In this document: in pieces, positions 16,806 to 26,247 of the stretch | How the letters are laid out: each line of letters opens with the position of its first letter | How positions within the stretch are numbered: position 1 is the stretch's first letter | Assembly (NCBI GenBank): GCA_021741075.1 | Contig: JAIOYO010000018.1 | Span: 1-64,000, forward strand | Direction of reading: 5' to 3' | Length of the DNA stretch: 64,000 nucleotides | DNA from: Flavobacteriales bacterium | Lineage (GTDB): Bacteria; Bacteroidota; Bacteroidia; UBA10329 | Made by a program: the position numbers and the translations under genes | The notes under the pieces: model-generated | Seen by the model: only the letters and a program-made list of their open reading frames with translations | The model's database searches: none | What the model was told of the DNA's origin: nothing

Positions 16806-18065
16806 CTAATAATGACACTTCGCGCACTCCAATCCACCAATCTTTTCTACAGTAACTGGGTTACCATCATGCCAAGAAGGCGTTCTTTCGTGCAAATCTT
16901 CGTAATACGCGTTATCTGCTACCTGTACCGATGTAGTACGATGGCACTCAACACACCATCCCATAGTTAGTGGAGAATGCTGCTCTGCAACACCCATTTC
17001 CTCCACCGCTCCGTGACATTGCTGACACTCAATCTTTCCCACAACTACGTGTTGTGAGTGATTGAAGTAAGATAAATCTGGAAGGTTATGTACACGAACC
17101 CATTCTACAGGTGTTGGGTTGCCCCCATACTTTTTAGTAGCAGGATCGTAGTCCAACGCTGCATAAATCTTAGCGATTTCGGTTGTTCCACTAGGACCTT
17201 CGCTAACGTACGAGTGACAATTCATACATACGTTCAACGATGGAATACCTGCAGTCTTGCCCTTTTCCGCACTTGTATGGCAATAAACGCAATTGATACC
17301 ATTCTGACCAGCGTGAATCTTGTGCGAGAAAGCAATTGGCTGCGTTGGCTTATAACCTTCGTACACACCAATGTTCATCAACTCTTTCACTCCCCACTGC
17401 AAGAAGATAAGCGTACTCACAAGAAGAAAAACTCCTGTCCAGCCTCGATGCGTGCCCATCCAATGAGTGATTGAACCCCAAGTCCCTAGTTCTTCTGGAA
17501 CCTCAACACCTTCTTTTTCGCTTACCAATTGTGTAAGCGAACGTCTTACGCTGCTTAGAATGAAAACCAAAACAAGCAATAAACCTCCAACACCAATTAA
17601 CACATTTCGAAGTGTGCCCTCGTCCAATGTACCAGATGTCGAAACTTCTGCAGTGCCTTCCGCTGCAACCGGAGCCGCTTCTACAGGTGGCGCGTAACTG
17701 TTAATGTAACCAATAATAGAAACAATTTCTTCATCCGAGAGGAAGCCAAAAGCCGTCATGGCGGTTGGGCTAAAATCCTTGATTTTGTTGGCGTAAGCAT
17801 CTCCACTTGCAATCAGCGCATCTGGATTTTTCACCCAATCAATAATCCACTTTTCAGATGGTGTACGCTCAGAAATACCTTTAAGCCCTGGCCCCACAAC
17901 CGTTTTATCCGTAGGAACGTGACACGCGGCACAGTTTTGCTTGAACAACTTTTCTCCATCCTGCGCAAACGCACCGAATGATGAGAAAAACATAACTGAT
18001 GTAAGTACAAGCGAAGCCAGATTCCTGAAACTGCTTCTTTGAATAATCTTATCGTTTACCAACAC
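16806..18065 (-). CDS. actA: Alternative complex III subunit ActA with fused cytochrome c domain (six hemes)
   Basis: 419 residues with an N-terminal signal (ending GAFAQ). A monoheme cytochrome c domain (CAACH at 45-49) is followed by a membrane helix (about 150-170), then a pentaheme ActA domain with CVYCH, CMNCH, CQQCH, CVECH and CAKCH. The fusion of a cytochrome c domain in front of pentaheme ActA is common in Bacteroidota. It is the first gene of the operon, with a promoter-like element and a perfect palindrome upstream. Confidence 0.95.
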   Translation of the reverse strand: MLVNDKIIQRSSFRNLASLVLTSVMFFSSFGAFAQDGEKLFKQNCAACHVPTDKTVVGPGLKGISERTPSEKWIIDWVKNPDALIASGDAYANKIKDFSPTAMTAFGFLSDEEIVSIIGYINSYAPPVEAAPVAAEGTAEVSTSGTLDEGTLRNVLIGVGGLLLVLVFILSSVRRSLTQLVSEKEGVEVPEELGTWGSITHWMGTHRGWTGVFLLVSTLIFLQWGVKELMNIGVYEGYKPTQPIAFSHKIHAGQNGINCVYCHTSAEKGKTAGIPSLNVCMNCHSYVSEGPSGTTEIAKIYAALDYDPATKKYGGNPTPVEWVRVHNLPDLSYFNHSQHVVVGKIECQQCHGAVEEMGVAEQHSPLTMGWCVECHRTTSVQVADNAYYEDLHERTPSWHDGNPVTVEKIGGLECAKCHY

Positions 18066-18115
18066 CTTGATTTTGTTGACTTTTTAAGTCTAAAAAGACC
18101 CCTTTTTGATTGGGG

Positions 18116-18149
18116 CAAAAATAGTATTGAAACTATTCGCGGTTCGAAA
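18116..18149 (-). promoter_or_regulatory. Candidate promoter of the act-cox operon
   Basis: On the minus strand TATTTTTG (18123-18116) is a perfect match to the Bacteroidota -7 consensus TAnnTTTG. About 21 bases upstream is TTTTCG, an imperfect TTTG. It lies 51 bases before the actA start. Confidence 0.45.
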
Positions 18150-18167
18150 ATTTGTTAAAATCTGATA

Positions 18168-18186
18168 ATTTAGAACGGTTCTAAAT
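18168..18186. promoter_or_regulatory. Perfect 19-bp palindrome, candidate operator between divergent genes
   Basis: ATTTAGAACGGTTCTAAAT has two perfect 9-base arms around one central base. It lies between actA (minus) and the SPOR protein gene (plus). For the plus-strand gene it would cover the -33 region of a candidate promoter with TAGCCTTG at 18203-18210; for actA it is about 45-60 bases upstream of the -7 element. The regulator is unknown. Confidence 0.5.
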
Positions 18187-18247
18187 AATAGCGGCACAAT
18201 CTTAGCCTTGCCCATCGATAAACCTGATTTTTCCGTTCTTTGCCTCC

Positions 18248-18745
18248 ATGCATTCGTTTACCAAATTCATCTACATAAGTATCCTCTTCATCGCTTTCAG
18301 CGAAATGGGTTTTGCGCAATCGTCATTCAACGACCTTGTCGATCCCACCCAAGTTATAGAACGAGACATCCGGCTTGATTCCTTGGTAATGCGTCATACA
18401 CGGGTCAACAAGTTGAAGGATGGATTTGATGGCTTTCGTGTTCAGTTGTTCTCTGGTTCTGGAACAGAAGCACGCTTACAGGCAAACAACCTCCGAGCAG
18501 AATTCATGACCATCTACCCTGATGTTCCTGCTTATTTGGTGTATCAAGCACCCAACTTCAAAGTTCGCGTGGGGGACTTCCGCACCGAACTGGAAGCAAT
18601 CCATCTCCAGCGTGAATTAGCGTATCAATATCCGGGTGGATTTGTCTCTCGCGACCTCGTCAAATTTCCTAAACTCGCCATAGAGAACGAACAGGACGAT
18701 GCCGAACCAGAATTGCCAATAGACGATTGGGTTCCTGAGAAGTAA
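18248..18745 (+). CDS. SPOR-domain envelope protein
   Basis: 165 residues with a signal peptide (ending GFAQ). The C-terminal part from about residue 60 is a SPOR domain: FRVQLFSGSGTEARLQANNL, then PNFKVRVGDFRTELEAIHLQ. SPOR domains bind denuded peptidoglycan glycan strands, usually at the division septum. In Bacteroidota small single-SPOR secreted proteins of this type are common and their role is unknown. It is divergent from actA and stands alone. Confidence 0.8.
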   Translation: MHSFTKFIYISILFIAFSEMGFAQSSFNDLVDPTQVIERDIRLDSLVMRHTRVNKLKDGFDGFRVQLFSGSGTEARLQANNLRAEFMTIYPDVPAYLVYQAPNFKVRVGDFRTELEAIHLQRELAYQYPGGFVSRDLVKFPKLAIENEQDDAEPELPIDDWVPEK

Positions 18746-18779
18746 GCGCAATCCGAGGTAGGCAACCCGCCTTCATCGT

Positions 18780-19511
18780 TCAATTAAGAATGATTTCCTG
18801 TTTGCCGCTGTTTAGCTTTCCGATATATTCTATCAGCACCAACCTCGAACAAAGCTCTGTCCAAACGTCTTGCTGCCATTCTACCCGAAGACTGAGTTCG
18901 TTGTAGCGATCTACTACAGAATGAACGTAGTCTACATGAGCATCTACCCGACCACCATAATGCGACATGAGTGCGCATAGTTCTTGGCAGGCATCGTCAA
19001 AACTACATAGCTCGGTAGCTATTGCTTCATCGTTAACCAAAGCAGCAAAAAGAGCGCGTTCTTCATCCGAGATACGATTGCACAGTTCCTCAAAGGCTCC
19101 TTGCAACTTATTTGCCCGTTCATTGAGACTACAATACTGCTGGTGGATGTTCCTAATAGATGCATTCTGCATTTGAATGGCATCGCTCGCAATGTTAATC
19201 ACCTCACATAATTCGTCAGAAAGGTTGGGGCGTTTCAATTCAAGTTCTCCGATGTATCTGTCTGCCTTTTCGCGTGCCGCTTTAAGATTAACACCCGTTT
19301 CGGCATGCAATTCTTCTCTGTCTTTTAGCAGTTTGCCGAATTCTGACGCTTCGTTTGTAAGTTTACTTGCATCATTCGCAAAGGCTTCCAGGTCTTTGGT
19401 TGCTGTTTGGAGATGATTGGCTAGTTGCTGGTCGCCATCAGTCCATCTTCGCGCATCGTCAAACTCAAAATTGAGCTTTCCGAATTTATGGAGCACTTCC
19501 TTTGTCGCCAT
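18780..19511 (-). CDS. Hypothetical coiled-coil protein
   Basis: 243 residues, no signal peptide or membrane segment, so probably cytoplasmic. Almost the whole length is predicted by eye to be helical with heptad-like spacing (ATKDLEAFANDASKLTNEAS; LKDREELHAETGVNLKAARE). It is unusually rich in cysteine for a cytoplasmic coiled coil, with several LC/ELC steps (ELCEVI, EELCNRI, TELCSF, QELCALM, TELCSRL). I do not recognise a family. Neighbours are convergent or divergent and give no clue. Confidence 0.6.
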   Translation of the reverse strand: MATKEVLHKFGKLNFEFDDARRWTDGDQQLANHLQTATKDLEAFANDASKLTNEASEFGKLLKDREELHAETGVNLKAAREKADRYIGELELKRPNLSDELCEVINIASDAIQMQNASIRNIHQQYCSLNERANKLQGAFEELCNRISDEERALFAALVNDEAIATELCSFDDACQELCALMSHYGGRVDAHVDYVHSVVDRYNELSLRVEWQQDVWTELCSRLVLIEYIGKLNSGKQEIILN

Positions 19512-19793
19512 TTTATCAAGATTTGAATGATTCCGAGTATGAAAATAAAAATCCTACCAATATCCAACAACGCTTTAGGAAGGATTTATTTCATCCGTCC
19601 AGAGATTTCTCTTCACACTAACCTTCATTTGTGCTATAAACAACACAGGACATATTTCATGTCTTGCTAAAAGCAACGCCTACCTATCTTCTCCGTTGGT
19701 ATATTCGACCGATGTAACGCTATTTGTTCGCTAGTGCAGCCCCTTGCTTCTAATTTCTTTTCTTCGCCCTTGAAACGGAAACCCCGAAAAGCC

Positions 19794-22700
19794 ATGCTAA
19801 GATTCTTTAGTGTTCTCTCCTTTTTAGTTGCTCTGAATTCTACAACCATTTTGGCACAAGACGTTACCTTGACCGGCCCTGCCGGATGCAATGCTGCCCC
19901 AGTGGCAGGTGCATTTCCAGTACCCTGCGGTGTAACAAGTGTAATGGTAGAACTCTACGGTGGCGGTGGAGGAGGCGGTGGCCGTGGCGGAGGAAGTAAT
20001 GGTGGTTTTTTCGACTCACGAGGTGGCGGTGGTGGCGGTGGCGGTGGCTACGTTAGCTTTACCGCTACTGTAACACCGGGCTCCATTTTCACATACAGCG
20101 TAGGTGCAGGTGGTTGCGGTGGCGATGAAGGCGGTGATGGTTCTGATGGTGACAATGGCGTTGCTGGAGGTAACACCACCGTAACAGGAACGGATGCCCT
20201 TGGAAACCCCGTAAATCTTTCTGCTAATGGAGGCGCACTCGGTACTGGCGGTGACGGCTCTGAAGGTAGCCCTGGTAATGGTGGTGCAGGAGGAGTTGCC
20301 AGCGGAGGAACTACGAATACAAATGGTGCAGCAGGTGCCAATGGCAGTGGCGGAAACGGTGGTGCAGGTGGAGCAGGAGCTGGTCCGAGCGCTACTTATG
20401 GCAACGGTGGTGTAGGTGGCGGTGATCCAGGCGGAAACGGTACTGCAGGTGCAATCCTTATCACCTTTGTTGGCGGTAGCGGCCCTGCCGTTACACCAAC
20501 CATTGCAAACTCGCCTGCCACTTGCTCGTCTGCCGGAACAAGCACAGTTACCAATTATGTAGCTGCAGAAACCTACACCTTTGCTCCTGTCGGACCAACC
20601 GTTGGTGCAGGTGGTACTATTACTGGCATGGTACCGGGAACAAGTTATACCCTCACCGCAGGTGCTGGCGCTTGTGCTGCCCCTCCTAGTGTGCCTTTTA
20701 GCAACGCAATGGCCACTGGTTCAGTGGTTGACCCCGTCATTGCAAGCGTTGCAGCCAGTTGCACAGCCGATGGTTCAAGCACCATTACCACGTACAACCC
20801 AGCCAACACCTACACCTTCAATCCTGCCGGACCAACCGTTGGTGCAGGAGGTGCTATCAGCGGTATGACCTTGGGAACGAGTTATACCGTTACCGAAAGC
20901 GACCTTACCTGCACCTCTGCTCCTAGTGCTCCATTCAGCAATCAAGCACAATTTCCAACGCCAGTCATCTCCATTTCGGGATCGTTGAGCTACTGCGCGG
21001 GTCAAACAACAACCCTTACAGCCAGTGGTGGGGTAAGTTATTTATGGGATGATGCTAGCAATAGCACTACTGCTGCCATCACCGTTACGCAAGGAACATA
21101 CAACGTTGGAGCATTAGACGCCAACGGATGTCCAGGCACGGCCTCTGCAACCGTTACCGAAACGCCTCCTTTTGCTATCACCTTTAGTGGCGCACTCAGT
21201 CATTGTGCGGGCGGAACAACCACCATTACGGCTAGTGGCGGTTCTACTTACGTATGGGATACGGGCGAGACCACCTCAAGCATCACTGTATCGCAAGGAA
21301 CCTATTCTGTTACCGCTACCAATGCTGGAGGCTGCGTAAGTACCGATAACGTTACCATCACGCAAAGCGGAAATCCCGTTTCAGACTTTACTGTGGTGGA
21401 TGCATGTGCTGGTACGACTGTCGAATTCTTTGACGCCACCACCATTGCCACGGGCACTTTGACTGATTGGTTGTGGGACTTTGGCGATGGAACGTCATCC
21501 ACCCTTCAAGACCCGACACACATTTATGCCGCGCCCGGAGTTTACAACGTAACGCTCACCGCCAGTGCGGGCAACTGTTCGGATATGATTACCCTTCCGG
21601 CAAACTCATTCCCTGCCCCAATAGCCAACTTTACAACCGCCAACGTGTGCGTAGGAACGCCTGCCGACTTCGTTGATAATTCTTACGTTACTGGTTCTAC
21701 CATTTCGCAATGGGTGTGGGACTTTGACGGCTTAGGTACGGCTTCGCAAGCATCGCCTTCGTACACTTTTGCCACGGCCGGCACCTACGATGTGACATTG
21801 GCGGTTCTCACTTCCGATTTTTGTGCAGCTACGTACACGGCACCAATTACCATCCACCCTGCTCCAACGCCTGCATTTACCGCTGCAGCAGTGTGCGTGG
21901 GCAATGCAACTACCTTCCAAAACCAAAGCACGGTCACGCCCGGAAGCATTGCTGCCCAAGTGTGGGATTTTGGCGATAACCTTGGCTTATCAACCCTCAT
22001 TGCTCCTACGTATACCTATGCCGCTCCCGGAACCTATCCTGTAACCTTGGGCGTAAACACGGCCAATGGCTGCGTGGCGGTTGTCATTCAAGACATTACG
22101 GTAAATGCCTTGCCAACCATTGCGGCCACGCACACCGATGTGCTTTGCTCAGGCGAAGCAAACGGAACGGCCACCGCGGCAGCTTCGGGAGGCAGTGCCC
22201 CTTACAGCTTCCAATGGAACAATCCTTTGCAATCGACTTCTCCCAGTATTCAAAACCTTATTGGCGGCAATTACACCGTTACAGTAACAGATAATCGTGG
22301 TTGTACCAACGATACTACCGTAACCGTGGTATCGCCATTGCCTATTCGTGTTGACCTCACTTCTGGTCCTGACACCTGCAACCTAGGCAACGGTGCCATA
22401 CGTGCAACCATGATTGGTGGCACCACACCTTTTGTTTACAACTGGTCTGCCATTAACGATTCTGCATCTATTTACAGCACAAGCGTTCCGGCCTCGGGAT
22501 GGAACACGCTGCTTACTCCGGGCAACTACTCGGTTTTGGTAACGGATGCTGGCGGATGTACCACCACGGGCGAAACTGCTGTTGGGCTTATCCCATCTCC
22601 AGTGGCTGCGTTTACCACCCGTTCTAAGCCAGAGGAGTTTGTAAATCCTGACGTACAATTTGAAAACCTTAGCACGGGCGCTATTACCTACGAATGGCAT

Positions 22701-23150
22701 TTTGGCGAAGGAAACATCAGCTACGAAGAAGACCCCGAGCACGAATATGAACTTCCGGGCTCATATTTGGTGATGCTTGTTGCCTACAACGACCCTGCAT
22801 ACGGTTGTGCAGATACTACCTTCCGTTATGTTGAGGTGGATCCGTTGTTCACCTTTTACATTCCCAACGCGTTTACGCCTGACGATGATGGCAAGAACGA
22901 CACTTGGGGGCCCGTGGGTGATAACTTTGAATACGAAAGCTATAATGTGCAGATTTTTGACCGTTGGGGCGGTCTTGTTTGGCAAACCGACAACTACGCC
23001 ACACAGTGGGATGGCCGAAACATGAAAACCCTCAAACCCGTGAAGCAAGGCATGTATGGGTATCAGTTTCTCGTAAAGAAGTTTAACACCTTCGAACCGC
23101 GAAAGATTACTGGAACGGTTACGGTTTACATGCACAAGCAGTTAGATTAA
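19794..23150 (+). CDS. Large secreted adhesin-like protein with PKD and SprB repeats, T9SS type B sorting domain
   Basis: 1118 residues from the ATG at 19794, chosen because it opens straight into a signal peptide (MLRFFSVLSFLVAL, ending ILAQ). Order: a glycine-rich domain (about 35-225, long GGGG runs), Ig-like repeats with the recurrent GPTVGAGG and GTSYT motifs (about 240-390), repeats with the SYCAGQTTTLTASGG form, three PKD domains (WDFGDGTSSTLQDPTHIYA; WDFDGLGTASQ; WDFGDNLGLST), a SprB-type repeat (CSGEANGTATAAASGG), a fourth PKD-like unit (WHFGEGNISYEEDPEHEY), and the C-terminal gliding-associated sorting domain (FYIPNAFTPDDDGKNDTW, FDRWGGLVWQT, YGYQFLV). Export is by T9SS; a surface or adhesive role is inference. 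Confidence 0.88.
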   Translation: MLRFFSVLSFLVALNSTTILAQDVTLTGPAGCNAAPVAGAFPVPCGVTSVMVELYGGGGGGGGRGGGSNGGFFDSRGGGGGGGGGYVSFTATVTPGSIFTYSVGAGGCGGDEGGDGSDGDNGVAGGNTTVTGTDALGNPVNLSANGGALGTGGDGSEGSPGNGGAGGVASGGTTNTNGAAGANGSGGNGGAGGAGAGPSATYGNGGVGGGDPGGNGTAGAILITFVGGSGPAVTPTIANSPATCSSAGTSTVTNYVAAETYTFAPVGPTVGAGGTITGMVPGTSYTLTAGAGACAAPPSVPFSNAMATGSVVDPVIASVAASCTADGSSTITTYNPANTYTFNPAGPTVGAGGAISGMTLGTSYTVTESDLTCTSAPSAPFSNQAQFPTPVISISGSLSYCAGQTTTLTASGGVSYLWDDASNSTTAAITVTQGTYNVGALDANGCPGTASATVTETPPFAITFSGALSHCAGGTTTITASGGSTYVWDTGETTSSITVSQGTYSVTATNAGGCVSTDNVTITQSGNPVSDFTVVDACAGTTVEFFDATTIATGTLTDWLWDFGDGTSSTLQDPTHIYAAPGVYNVTLTASAGNCSDMITLPANSFPAPIANFTTANVCVGTPADFVDNSYVTGSTISQWVWDFDGLGTASQASPSYTFATAGTYDVTLAVLTSDFCAATYTAPITIHPAPTPAFTAAAVCVGNATTFQNQSTVTPGSIAAQVWDFGDNLGLSTLIAPTYTYAAPGTYPVTLGVNTANGCVAVVIQDITVNALPTIAATHTDVLCSGEANGTATAAASGGSAPYSFQWNNPLQSTSPSIQNLIGGNYTVTVTDNRGCTNDTTVTVVSPLPIRVDLTSGPDTCNLGNGAIRATMIGGTTPFVYNWSAINDSASIYSTSVPASGWNTLLTPGNYSVLVTDAGGCTTTGETAVGLIPSPVAAFTTRSKPEEFVNPDVQFENLSTGAITYEWHFGEGNISYEEDPEHEYELPGSYLVMLVAYNDPAYGCADTTFRYVEVDPLFTFYIPNAFTPDDDGKNDTWGPVGDNFEYESYNVQIFDRWGGLVWQTDNYATQWDGRNMKTLKPVKQGMYGYQFLVKKFNTFEPRKITGTVTVYMHKQLD

Positions 23151-23494
23151 ACTTAAGGCGTTGTTTGTAAAACTTGTCGCGTTGGGTTTGGGCTGCTTGT
23201 AGAAGGGCGGTGAAAAACAAATTCCACATCTAGGTTAGTTGGCATACCGTAAATCCAATCACTTTAATTGATTTACACTTAACATGATTGACAAATGCTG
23301 CCTTTTATGTACAGTTCATAAAGTATTTGATAATGATTATTCACTCATCAACCAAACAGATTATCCTCGGTTAATAGGTTTTAGCGTGGAGGAAGGCTAG
23401 TACAAGGCTATTGCAAGTAGAACCAACAACCCTCGTACAAAGCGCAAATTGAGCGAGTAATAGGCAACAATTCCAGTTCGATGTATGCAACTTC
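23151..23494. other. Intergenic stretch, no gene seen
   Basis: 344 bases between two convergent genes. No open frame with family signature, tRNA, clear terminator or repeat was recognised by eye. Confidence 0.5.
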
Positions 23495-24451
23495 CTAGTC
23501 GTAAAACCCCTTAATTGGCTTTGCCTTCTGTTGAAAATAATAGCGAAGGCCACCCCAAAAAATGAAGCGCGCAAGGTTTTCATGGCTTTCCGCGGGAAGC
23601 GTTACTCGTTGACGATGATTATCATATTCCACGTCATAGTAGCGCAACACACCCGAGGTAAAGTCAATTCCAAGACACGAATACAGATGCTCGGTCAACG
23701 CGAAATCCATGGAGAGGTGCGCCCCAATGCTAAAAGTTCCTCCTGTAATTTTGATTGGATACAACGCAACACCGTTGTCTTGATAGAATGAATATCCAAT
23801 ACTCAGCCCCGGCAGAAAATGAAACTGATCGCTCTTATTTCCCAGCCGAGATGTAAGGTGAAGCCCGAGCGAATGAATTTGGATTTTATCGGATAGGCTT
23901 CCTTCATTATAACTTCCATTCGGAAGTTCAAAAATGACGTTCTCTAGTTTACTCTGTGCATACGAAAGCGAATATTTTGCTCCAAGACCAAAGTTTCGTC
24001 CAAAGAAATAATCCGCTTCCAGCCTTAGACCATAACCTGCTTTTAGCTTATTAAGGTATTTCTTCAACTCTTCCGGCAGCCCTTCATCCACTTTTGCCAA
24101 GCGATACACAAACCCTATTCCCAAGCCAACCATAATACCTTTCCGTTTACCAATTTGCTTAATAGGTAAATGAGCAGACCCCACAGGTTTTGTACTCTCA
24201 AAAACAATCATACGATTAGGGTCGAAGTTCTTTTTATAATCTGACACAAGATAAAATGCAATCTTTCCCGTCTCTTTTACATTTCCATTCTGGGTAAAGA
24301 TGATGTATTGGTCATCAGTGCTTTCAATCTTGCAGTAGATAGTATCCCCAGCTGTGGTTATCAATCTGTCTTGACCAAAGGACTGGCTTAATATGGCAGT
24401 GCCTAGCATCGATAAAACAAGTAAAACCAAAGCTCGTTGCATGCCATTCAA
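23495..24451 (-). CDS. Outer-membrane beta-barrel protein
   Basis: 318 residues with a signal peptide (LVLLVLSMLGTAIL, ending QSFGQ). Residues about 28-70 form a small strand-rich segment seen in many Bacteroidota proteins (DRLITTAGDTIYCKIESTDD, IIFTQNGNVKETGKI). The rest is a porin-like barrel with alternating strands (YGLRLEADYFFGRNFGLGAK; FHFLPGLSIGYSFYQ; IFWGGLRYYFQQ). The final sequence KPIKGFYD follows the last strand. A second in-frame ATG at residue 4 is an equally good start. Substrate unknown. Confidence 0.65.
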   Translation of the reverse strand: MNGMQRALVLLVLSMLGTAILSQSFGQDRLITTAGDTIYCKIESTDDQYIIFTQNGNVKETGKIAFYLVSDYKKNFDPNRMIVFESTKPVGSAHLPIKQIGKRKGIMVGLGIGFVYRLAKVDEGLPEELKKYLNKLKAGYGLRLEADYFFGRNFGLGAKYSLSYAQSKLENVIFELPNGSYNEGSLSDKIQIHSLGLHLTSRLGNKSDQFHFLPGLSIGYSFYQDNGVALYPIKITGGTFSIGAHLSMDFALTEHLYSCLGIDFTSGVLRYYDVEYDNHRQRVTLPAESHENLARFIFWGGLRYYFQQKAKPIKGFYD

Positions 24452-24642
24452 AAGTAGATAAATACATTAACAAACTATACTTGTTATACAAATAAAAGGA
24501 GGGTCTGCTAACCGTGTATCTGAAAAAACAAACACCCGCCTATTCTTTTACAATTGGCGTACCTGATGGATAGTGTATTGCGAATTAACGTTCTACCGTG
24601 CCAAAGCCCAAAAATTCGCTGCTCTGCTCACTAGTTACTCGA

Positions 24643-26247
24643 CTAAAAATCATCAAACGGTCGCGTAATATCCGAGCTAATGCCAAAGAAAAAGTAAATC
24701 TCCTCGTTCCGGTGAGCCACCGATTGCTCCACCCTACTAGTAAACCCACCCGTAAGGCGCAAATCCCAAGCCGCATTCAAAATATATTCCGCCCGCAGCT
24801 GCCACGAAAACAGCTTTGTATCCAATCCCTGTATCATCCGATGTCCATATTCGCCCTGCCGCGCCAGATACGACTGGTAAATGTTTCCGCCATAGCTCAC
24901 CGCATTCGTATCCAACCCATAGTTGGCATACATAAACTTCGCCTCAAGCATCCAATTGTCCTTGCGGTAACGCAATACGTTCATCGACTCCATAAAATTG
25001 GCTCCGCGAGGGTGCGCCAATGGTTGATTGTAATGCCCATGGTTTTGCTCCACCGTTACGTGCGTGTAGGTAAACGGCCTTACCCAATTAAACTCAAATT
25101 GGTAGTACAGGTTCTTAATCCAAAACAAATTCCAGCCTTTAATACCCACCTGAAAACCCTGCTTATTGCCCCAAAAACCCGTCTGCACAGTCGTGTCCTT
25201 TCCCGCAGTTAGCCCTTTAAACGCTTCGCTCGAAAGAAACTCATCTAATACCAACTGACCGTAGAGATGATTGTTCTTTCCAATACGATAACGGAAGTCA
25301 AAGCCCAGCACCGCGTTATCAGGGGAGTTCACCGAAAACTCCACCGGACGATAAAAGATAATTGGGTTGATGTAGTTCATCTCAAACCCACGCACCCCCG
25401 TAGAATCGGCTCCTTGCCAAACAATACTTTCAAACAAACCAATGTTAAACCGCTTCGCAATGTTCAGCGATAGGTAATGAAAGGTGCCCAACTTGTTCCG
25501 ATACGCCCCTGGGCGAATATCCTTGAAGTTGGCCCAAATATTCACGTAGCGTAAGCGCCACACCCGCGTATCCAACTTCAAAAACGCATACTGATTGGCA
25601 TTATCCGACAGAAACAACGACCGATTTCCGTTGCCAATAAACAACTTATCATACCCCGCCTGCACATTAAAATGCTTCGATGGCGAATACGAGAGGTAGC
25701 CGCTTGGGTCGAAGAAGGTATTCAACTGTCCCGCGCGCTTAAAATCGCCTTGTCCCGGGTCAACGTTATTCGCAGCCATAAAATCGGCCACATGTTGCAC
25801 CGGCTTAAACGCCCCCCCACGGAGAGAGAAATGCCCCACGAAGTTCTTACCTAAAATCATATCGCCTCGTAAGCCAAACACCTGCTCTGTACCAAACCCA
25901 GAGGCCGTACCGTAGCGCGCTATGCTGTGTATAATAGGGTCAATCTCCACCCCAAACCACTTCTTCTTGTAATCGATAAAATGTCCGTTAGAGAAATTGT
26001 GCAATGCCGAACTATCTCTAAACACAAAAGATTGTAGCACCTCATTCCGCTTGTCCATGTCTGATTGAGGAAGAATGGACGGTCGAATACCCGTATGCAC
26101 CGCTGCCCTACCATTGCGCATGGCATCCTCCATCAAAAATGTTTCTAGCAAATACGAATGCTGCGTAATCACGTTCTGCCCTACGCCAAGCATTGGTAGC
26201 GCTACAAGCAGCACCAGTAAGTATGTCGTTCGCCCCTTAAAAATCAT
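24643..26247 (-). CDS. Outer-membrane barrel protein, RemB/Wzi-like (copy 2)
   Basis: 534 residues with a signal peptide (TYLLVLLVALPMLGVGQ). The pattern is that of large Bacteroidota barrels annotated as capsule-assembly Wzi-like or gliding protein RemB-like: NVQAGYDKLFIGNGNRSLFL, LGTFHYLSLNIAKRFNIGLF, MNYINPIIFYRPVEF, YGQLVLDEFL, QPLAHPRGANFMES. It is a paralogue of the overlapping upstream gene (26237-27883), sharing all these blocks. A role in surface polysaccharide or gliding is inferred only from the family label. Its start overlaps the upstream stop by 11 bases, so the pair is co-translated or at least co-transcribed. Confidence 0.65.
   Translation of the reverse strand: MIFKGRTTYLLVLLVALPMLGVGQNVITQHSYLLETFLMEDAMRNGRAAVHTGIRPSILPQSDMDKRNEVLQSFVFRDSSALHNFSNGHFIDYKKKWFGVEIDPIIHSIARYGTASGFGTEQVFGLRGDMILGKNFVGHFSLRGGAFKPVQHVADFMAANNVDPGQGDFKRAGQLNTFFDPSGYLSYSPSKHFNVQAGYDKLFIGNGNRSLFLSDNANQYAFLKLDTRVWRLRYVNIWANFKDIRPGAYRNKLGTFHYLSLNIAKRFNIGLFESIVWQGADSTGVRGFEMNYINPIIFYRPVEFSVNSPDNAVLGFDFRYRIGKNNHLYGQLVLDEFLSSEAFKGLTAGKDTTVQTGFWGNKQGFQVGIKGWNLFWIKNLYYQFEFNWVRPFTYTHVTVEQNHGHYNQPLAHPRGANFMESMNVLRYRKDNWMLEAKFMYANYGLDTNAVSYGGNIYQSYLARQGEYGHRMIQGLDTKLFSWQLRAEYILNAAWDLRLTGGFTSRVEQSVAHRNEEIYFFFGISSDITRPFDDF

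Noticed and set aside
18130..18160. tRNA-like GGTTCGAA sequence
   Set aside because: No acceptor or anticodon stem can be formed around it; it belongs to the act promoter region.
19960..20460. Glycine-rich codons taken as an independent repeat or CRISPR-like array
   Set aside because: It is part of one open frame with a signal peptide and sorting domain; periodicity comes from GGN glycine codons.
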